Source: Eubacteriaceae bacterium (GTDB taxonomy: Bacteria; Bacillota; Clostridia; Eubacteriales; Anaerofustaceae). From it: DNA of 9,256 nt. The stretch's first letter is position 1. The number at the start of each line of letters is the position of its first letter. The notes below the pieces were generated by a model, which saw only the letters and a program-made list of their open reading frames with translations, did no database searches and was not told the origin of the DNA. Below are positions 5,896 to 9,256 of this stretch, one piece after another. The stretch is taken from positions 1 through 9,256 of the forward strand of contig JAGACT010000015.1 of NCBI GenBank assembly GCA_017613995.1. Reading direction: 5' to 3'. Both the position numbers and the translations under genes were made by a program.

Positions 5896-6567
5896 TTATT
5901 CGATCCTCCAGTCTATGGGCTTCTGGCCCGTGGACAGAAGAAAATCGTTCACTCTGGAAAACGGCCTTGAGCCGAAGAACCCCCTGTGAGCGCTCAGGGG
6001 CGAAGGATGGGCGCTTTTGATGATAAGATGCCTCTCCTCCGTTATCAGTGACGCCTTGCTCTGGGCAAAGGCCCCCCACAGGATAAAGGCTACCGGGGTC
6101 GTCTTTTCGTTGGCTATGCTGATGACGCGGTCCGTAAAGGTCTCCCATCCCAGAAAGCGGTGGGATGCGGCCTGATGGGCCCGTACTGTCAGCACCGAGT
6201 TGAGAAGCAGCACCCCCTGCCTTGCCCAGGGAGTAAGGTCCCCGGTCTTTGCCGGAGGTATGCCCAGGTCGTCCTGGAGCTCCTTGTAGATATTGACCAG
6301 TGAGGGGGGAAGCGCGGTCCCGTCTCTGACAGAAAAGCACAGCCCGTGGGCCTGGCCCTCGTCGTGATAGGGATCCTGTCCGATTATCACCACTCTCATA
6401 TCGGCATAGGACGTGTAATGGAACGCGTTGAAGATGTCGTACATATCCGGGTATACCTTACGGGTGCGGTATTCCGCCGCCAGCTTCTTCCTGAGATCCT
6501 TATAGTAGGGCTTCTCGAACTCCGGATAAAGATACTCTCCCCAGTCGTTTTCGAATACGGCGCCCAT
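5896..6567 (-). CDS. ung: Uracil-DNA glycosylase, family 1
   Basis: Removes uracil from DNA as the first step of base-excision repair. The 223-residue product is full length and has every family-1 motif: the water-activating loop GQDPYH at 63-68 (catalytic Asp65), GLCFSV at 75-80 with the uracil-stacking Phe, LLNSVLTV at 121-128 with the uracil-reading Asn123, LWGAFAQ at 163-169, and the minor-groove loop HPSPLSAHRGFFGSRPFS at 187-204 (catalytic His187). The ATG at 6567-6565 shares one base with the TAA of the upstream RseC-like gene, and only a weak AGGA site precedes it. Translation is therefore probably coupled to that gene. The function is secure; the linkage to glpK is unusual. Confidence 0.98.
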   Translation of the reverse strand: MGAVFENDWGEYLYPEFEKPYYKDLRKKLAAEYRTRKVYPDMYDIFNAFHYTSYADMRVVIIGQDPYHDEGQAHGLCFSVRDGTALPPSLVNIYKELQDDLGIPPAKTGDLTPWARQGVLLLNSVLTVRAHQAASHRFLGWETFTDRVISIANEKTTPVAFILWGAFAQSKASLITEERHLIIKSAHPSPLSAHRGFFGSRPFSRVNDFLLSTGQKPIDWRIE

Positions 6568-6989
6568 TATCCTATGATGCCCTTCATGGTCAGCTGGTAG
6601 CGTTCCCTGAAGGCGCCCCTGCGGTCCAGGAGCTTAATAAAAAGATACGCCAGGGATATCAGCACCAGTCCCGTCAGGAACGCGCAGAAATTCGCTTCCA
6701 TCCCCAGGGCAGGGCTGAGTACGTTGAACCCAAAAAGCAACCCTATGAAGAATGCTGCGAGAGGGACTCCGTACATTATGAAGCTGGCCCCGAGAAGGCC
6801 TTTGAGCTCCATTTCGACGCTTACCTTGTCCCCTACTTTGGCGCCGAGGGAATTTTTGACCGTAGCAGTCATATCCAGGTTCTGCTTGGCCACCATGCAT
6901 TTCCCGCAGTCACCGCATGCGGTATGTCTCTTGAGATAGACCGTGGCCTCATCGCCGTTCACATCGATGACTTCCACTACTTCAAGCAT
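6567..6989 (-). CDS. RseC/MucC-family small membrane protein with CxxCxxC cluster
   Basis: A 140-residue protein. The N-terminal soluble domain (1-65) holds a cysteine cluster, CGDCGKC at 25-31, in a beta-rich fold with a KVGDKVSVEM segment. Two membrane helices follow, at about 69-90 and 98-118, and then a short basic tail. This is the RseC/MucC layout. In E. coli RseC works with the Rsx electron-transport complex to reduce SoxR and modulates sigma-E; neither partner is visible here, so a redox or metal-cluster role is inference. I chose the ATG at 6989 because GGAG lies 7 nt upstream and the protein then starts MLEVVEVIDVNGDEATV as in homologues; a longer in-frame reading from 7091 lies wholly inside the PHP gene. 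It begins 1 nt after the PHP stop and overlaps ung by 1 nt. Confidence 0.86.
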   Translation of the reverse strand: MLEVVEVIDVNGDEATVYLKRHTACGDCGKCMVAKQNLDMTATVKNSLGAKVGDKVSVEMELKGLLGASFIMYGVPLAAFFIGLLFGFNVLSPALGMEANFCAFLTGLVLISLAYLFIKLLDRRGAFRERYQLTMKGIIG

Positions 6990-6990
6990 T

Positions 6991-7821
6991 TCAAATCTCC
7001 AATCTTTCCAGTATGTCGCACATTCCGTCGTCAGCGTAGGGCACCCCGATCCTTCTTGACATCGTGGGGCCGTGGCTGTCGCTGCCGGCACTGCTGCACA
7101 GAGAGTGCCTGCGGCAGAACGCGCGGTAATATTCGTACTGATCTCTGTCCGGGTTGTAGGGACTGAGGCATTCTATGCCCATGATCCCCCACTCCACCAG
7201 CAGTTCCAGCTTCTCCCTGTCCTCCCGGCCGGTGCCGAAACGGCTCCCGGGATGGGCCAGCACCGAAAGGGCGCCCGCATCCCTTATGAAGGCTATCGTC
7301 TCTTCCGCCGGAGGCAGCAGGCTGTCGTCCAGGCCGAGGGACTTTTTCAGTGCCGAGTACTCCGAGTACCCGGAGCAGACACCCTTGGAGTAAACGTATT
7401 TCGCCGCCCTGTTGCCGCCCTTCAGATGACGGTCATAGCTGAAGGCGTCGTATTCGTCTGCGCTGAGCTGGGGGAAGCGTTCGGAGAGCATATGTATGAT
7501 CCTGCGGTCCTTCTCTTCCCTTGCACTGCGGCAGCGCGCTCCGAAGGATTCAGCGGCACCGAGCTTGTCTTCGGGAAAGCCGTATGCCAGGATATGCAGT
7601 TCCCTGCCGTAAAAGCAGCTGCTGTATTCCACGGCGTTCACCGTGGCTATGCCGTGGGATGAGAGCACGGAGGCAAACTCATCGACCGCGGAAAGGGTAT
7701 CGTGGTCCGCGACGCACGCTGCCCCCAGTCCGACCTCGATGACGGCGTCCGCCATCTCCCGGGCGTACAGGCTCCCGTCGGAAGCGACGGTATGCATGTG
7801 CATGTCGATCTGCCGGGCCAA
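6991..7821 (-). CDS. PHP-domain metal-dependent phosphoesterase
   Basis: A 276-residue protein of the PHP superfamily, the stand-alone phosphoesterase group that includes YciV/RNase AM-type enzymes and nucleoside bisphosphate phosphatases. All metal-ligand motifs are visible: DMHMHTVASDG at 6-16 (His8, His10, Asp15), ADHDT at 38-42, the Glu in VNAVEYS (Glu65), His76 in ELHILAYGF, AHPG with His190, and GSDSHG with Asp248 and His250. The exact substrate (5'-phosphate RNA ends, pAp-like nucleotides or another phosphoester) is undetermined. The start is a TTG at 7821-7819 with GGAG 6 nt upstream; an in-frame reading from 7875 would overlap glpK by over 50 nt and add a poorly conserved-looking N-terminus. 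The ribosome binding site overlaps the glpK stop region, so translation is probably coupled. The stop is 1 nt before the RseC-like ATG. Confidence 0.88.
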   Translation of the reverse strand: MARQIDMHMHTVASDGSLYAREMADAVIEVGLGAACVADHDTLSAVDEFASVLSSHGIATVNAVEYSSCFYGRELHILAYGFPEDKLGAAESFGARCRSAREEKDRRIIHMLSERFPQLSADEYDAFSYDRHLKGGNRAAKYVYSKGVCSGYSEYSALKKSLGLDDSLLPPAEETIAFIRDAGALSVLAHPGSRFGTGREDREKLELLVEWGIMGIECLSPYNPDRDQYEYYRAFCRRHSLCSSAGSDSHGPTMSRRIGVPYADDGMCDILERLEI

Positions 7822-7822
7822 A

Positions 7823-9256
7823 CTACTCTCCGGCGCCGTAACGGCACATCGCCACGGCCTTTTCCCATCCTGCAAGCATCTGTTCCCTCTTTTCCTCTTC
7901 CATGAGGGGCGAGAAGATCCTTTCGGTCTGCCTCACGTTCTTGAGCTCGTCCAGGCTCCCGAAGATGCCCGCCGCCAGGCCTGCCAGGAAGCAGGCTCCC
8001 AGGGCCGTGCTTTCGGGATTCAGGGGACGGTTCACGTCGCATGAAAGGATGTCGCTCTGGAACTGCATGAGGAAATCGTTCTCGCATGCTCCTCCGTCCA
8101 CCATCAGCTCCCTGAGGCGGATGTCAGAATCGCTCTCGATGGCTTTGACCAGATCCGCCACCTGATAGGCTATTGCCTCCAGGGACGCCCTGACTATATG
8201 GTCCTTTCCCGCACCGCGGGTCAGATTGCAAATCATGCCCCTGGCGCGCATGTCCCAGTAGGGTGCACCCAGGCCGGTAAACGCCGGGACCACGTAGACT
8301 CCCTGGGAATCCCCTGCCCGCATGGCGCATTCATAGCTCTCGCGGCTGGTCTTGATGAGTCCCAGTTCGTCCCTGAGCCACTGGACCAGGGCCCCGCCTA
8401 TGAACACGCTGCCTTCCAGGGCGTAGTTCACCCTGTCCCCGGCGGAGGCCGCCAGGGTGGTGACCAGGCCGCTGTGGCTCGTCACGTGCTTGTCTCCCGT
8501 GTTCATGAGCAGGAAGCATCCCGTGCCGTAGGTGTTCTTCGCCTCTCCCGGGGAGAAGCAGCCCTGTCCGAAGAGGGATGCCTGCTGATCTCCCGCGATG
8601 CCGCAGATGGGCACGCAGGCGCCGAACAGAGCCTCGTCGGTATAGGCACAGATGCCGCTGGAGGGCACGACCTTCGGCAGCATCGAGGATGGTATGTCCA
8701 GCCTCTTCAGGAGGGACTCATCCCAGGCGAGCCGATCTATATCGAACAGCATCGTCCTGGAAGCGTTCGTGTAATCCGTCACATGGGCTCTGCCCCCCGT
8801 AAGGTTGTAGATCAGCCATGTGTCCACCGTGCCGAAGCACAGCTCCCCCGCATCGGCCTTTCTGCGGGCGCCGCTGACGTTGTCCAGGATCCACTTTATC
8901 TTGGTGCCGGAGAAGTACGCGTCTATGATAAGACCGGTATGCTCCTGCACGTATTTCGCGAAAGCCTCATCCCGCTCCAGTTCCTCGCAGATGTCGGCGG
9001 TGCGGCGGCACTGCCACACGATGGCGTTGCATATGCTCTTTCCGGTGGCCCTGTCCCATACGAGGGTGGTCTCTCTCTGGTTCGTGATGCCCAGGGCCTT
9101 GATGTCATGGGGGTCGATGCCCGCCTTTTCGATGGCGGTCCTCATGGTGTACAGCTGGGTATCCCAGATCTCCTCCGGATCGTGCTCGACCCAAGAGGGC
9201 TGGGGGTATATCTGTCTGAATTCCTTCTGGGACGTGGCCACCACGTTGGCCTTTTC
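7823..9256 (-). CDS. glpK: Glycerol kinase (5' end cut off by window edge)
   Basis: Phosphorylates glycerol to sn-glycerol-3-phosphate with ATP, the entry step of glycerol use in the cytoplasm. 477 residues are visible; about 22 N-terminal residues, including the DQGTTSSR phosphate loop, lie beyond 9256. Diagnostic segments: [57 protein letters not shown] with the catalytic Asp matching E. coli Asp245, the [12 protein letters not shown] loop, [15 protein letters not shown], and [20 protein letters not shown]. These favour glycerol kinase over other FGGY sugar kinases. No glpF or glpD is in view. The stop TAG (7825-7823) is 1 nt from the TTG of the PHP gene. Its promoter and any regulation lie outside the window. 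Confidence 0.97.
   Translation of the reverse strand, partial: EKANVVATSQKEFRQIYPQPSWVEHDPEEIWDTQLYTMRTAIEKAGIDPHDIKALGITNQRETTLVWDRATGKSICNAIVWQCRRTADICEELERDEAFAKYVQEHTGLIIDAYFSGTKIKWILDNVSGARRKADAGELCFGTVDTWLIYNLTGGRAHVTDYTNASRTMLFDIDRLAWDESLLKRLDIPSSMLPKVVPSSGICAYTDEALFGACVPICGIAGDQQASLFGQGCFSPGEAKNTYGTGCFLLMNTGDKHVTSHSGLVTTLAASAGDRVNYALEGSVFIGGALVQWLRDELGLIKTSRESYECAMRAGDSQGVYVVPAFTGLGAPYWDMRARGMICNLTRGAGKDHIVRASLEAIAYQVADLVKAIESDSDIRLRELMVDGGACENDFLMQFQSDILSCDVNRPLNPESTALGACFLAGLAAGIFGSLDELKNVRQTERIFSPLMEEEKREQMLAGWEKAVAMCRYGAGE

Noticed and set aside
6567..7091. Longer N-terminal reading of the RseC-like protein starting at 7091.
   Set aside because: The extra 34 residues lie inside the PHP gene, look like a frame shadow, and the ATG at 6989 has a well-placed ribosome binding site.
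1..9256. Search for CRISPR arrays, transposase or integrase genes, direct-repeat attachment sites at the tRNA, and defence genes.
   Set aside because: None seen: no spaced direct repeats, no mobile-element proteins, and no second copy of the tRNA 3' end within the window.

Overview
The window looks like ordinary chromosome from a Bacillota (Clostridia-like) bacterium. Evidence for this is the rplM-rpsI pair behind a strong sigma-A-type promoter, purine-rich GGAGG-type ribosome binding sites at several genes, two TTG starts, a YibE/F protein paired with a membrane-anchored peptidoglycan-binding-fold protein, and a short RseC-like protein with a CxxCxxC cluster. GC content appears above 50% (not counted exactly). 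No phage, insertion sequence, CRISPR array or defence module was seen. Every gene I support is on the minus strand, so transcription runs from position 9256 towards 1.

Right-hand block (9256 to 5400, in transcription order): glycerol kinase glpK (5' end outside the window), a PHP-domain phosphoesterase, a small RseC-like membrane protein, uracil-DNA glycosylase ung, and a split-barrel flavin/pyridoxamine-oxidase-like protein. The first four are packed with gaps of 1 nt or a 1-nt overlap, which suggests translational coupling. A 45-nt gap with a hairpin separates ung from the fifth gene. A very strong intrinsic terminator at 5400-5438 closes the block.

Middle block (5308 to 3250): a membrane-anchored protein with two peptidoglycan-binding-like repeats and an eight-helix YibE/F-family membrane protein form a two-gene unit. 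Next comes a stand-alone tRNA-Pro(CGG) gene with its own near-consensus promoter, an encoded CCA end and a short-stem terminator.

Left block (3233 to 1): a candidate promoter embedded in a perfect 10-bp inverted repeat drives an RlmI-type 23S rRNA cytosine methyltransferase and a PfkB-family kinase. After that, a consensus promoter (TTGACA, 17 bp, TAAAAT) and a roughly 73-nt structured leader precede rplM (L13) and rpsI (S9, cut by the window edge).

I see no clearly undescribed multi-gene system. The most useful leads are regulatory: the structured rplM leader, the inverted repeat around the methyltransferase promoter, a terminator-like hairpin that faces against the direction of transcription, and the unusual tight linkage of glpK with a DNA-repair gene.
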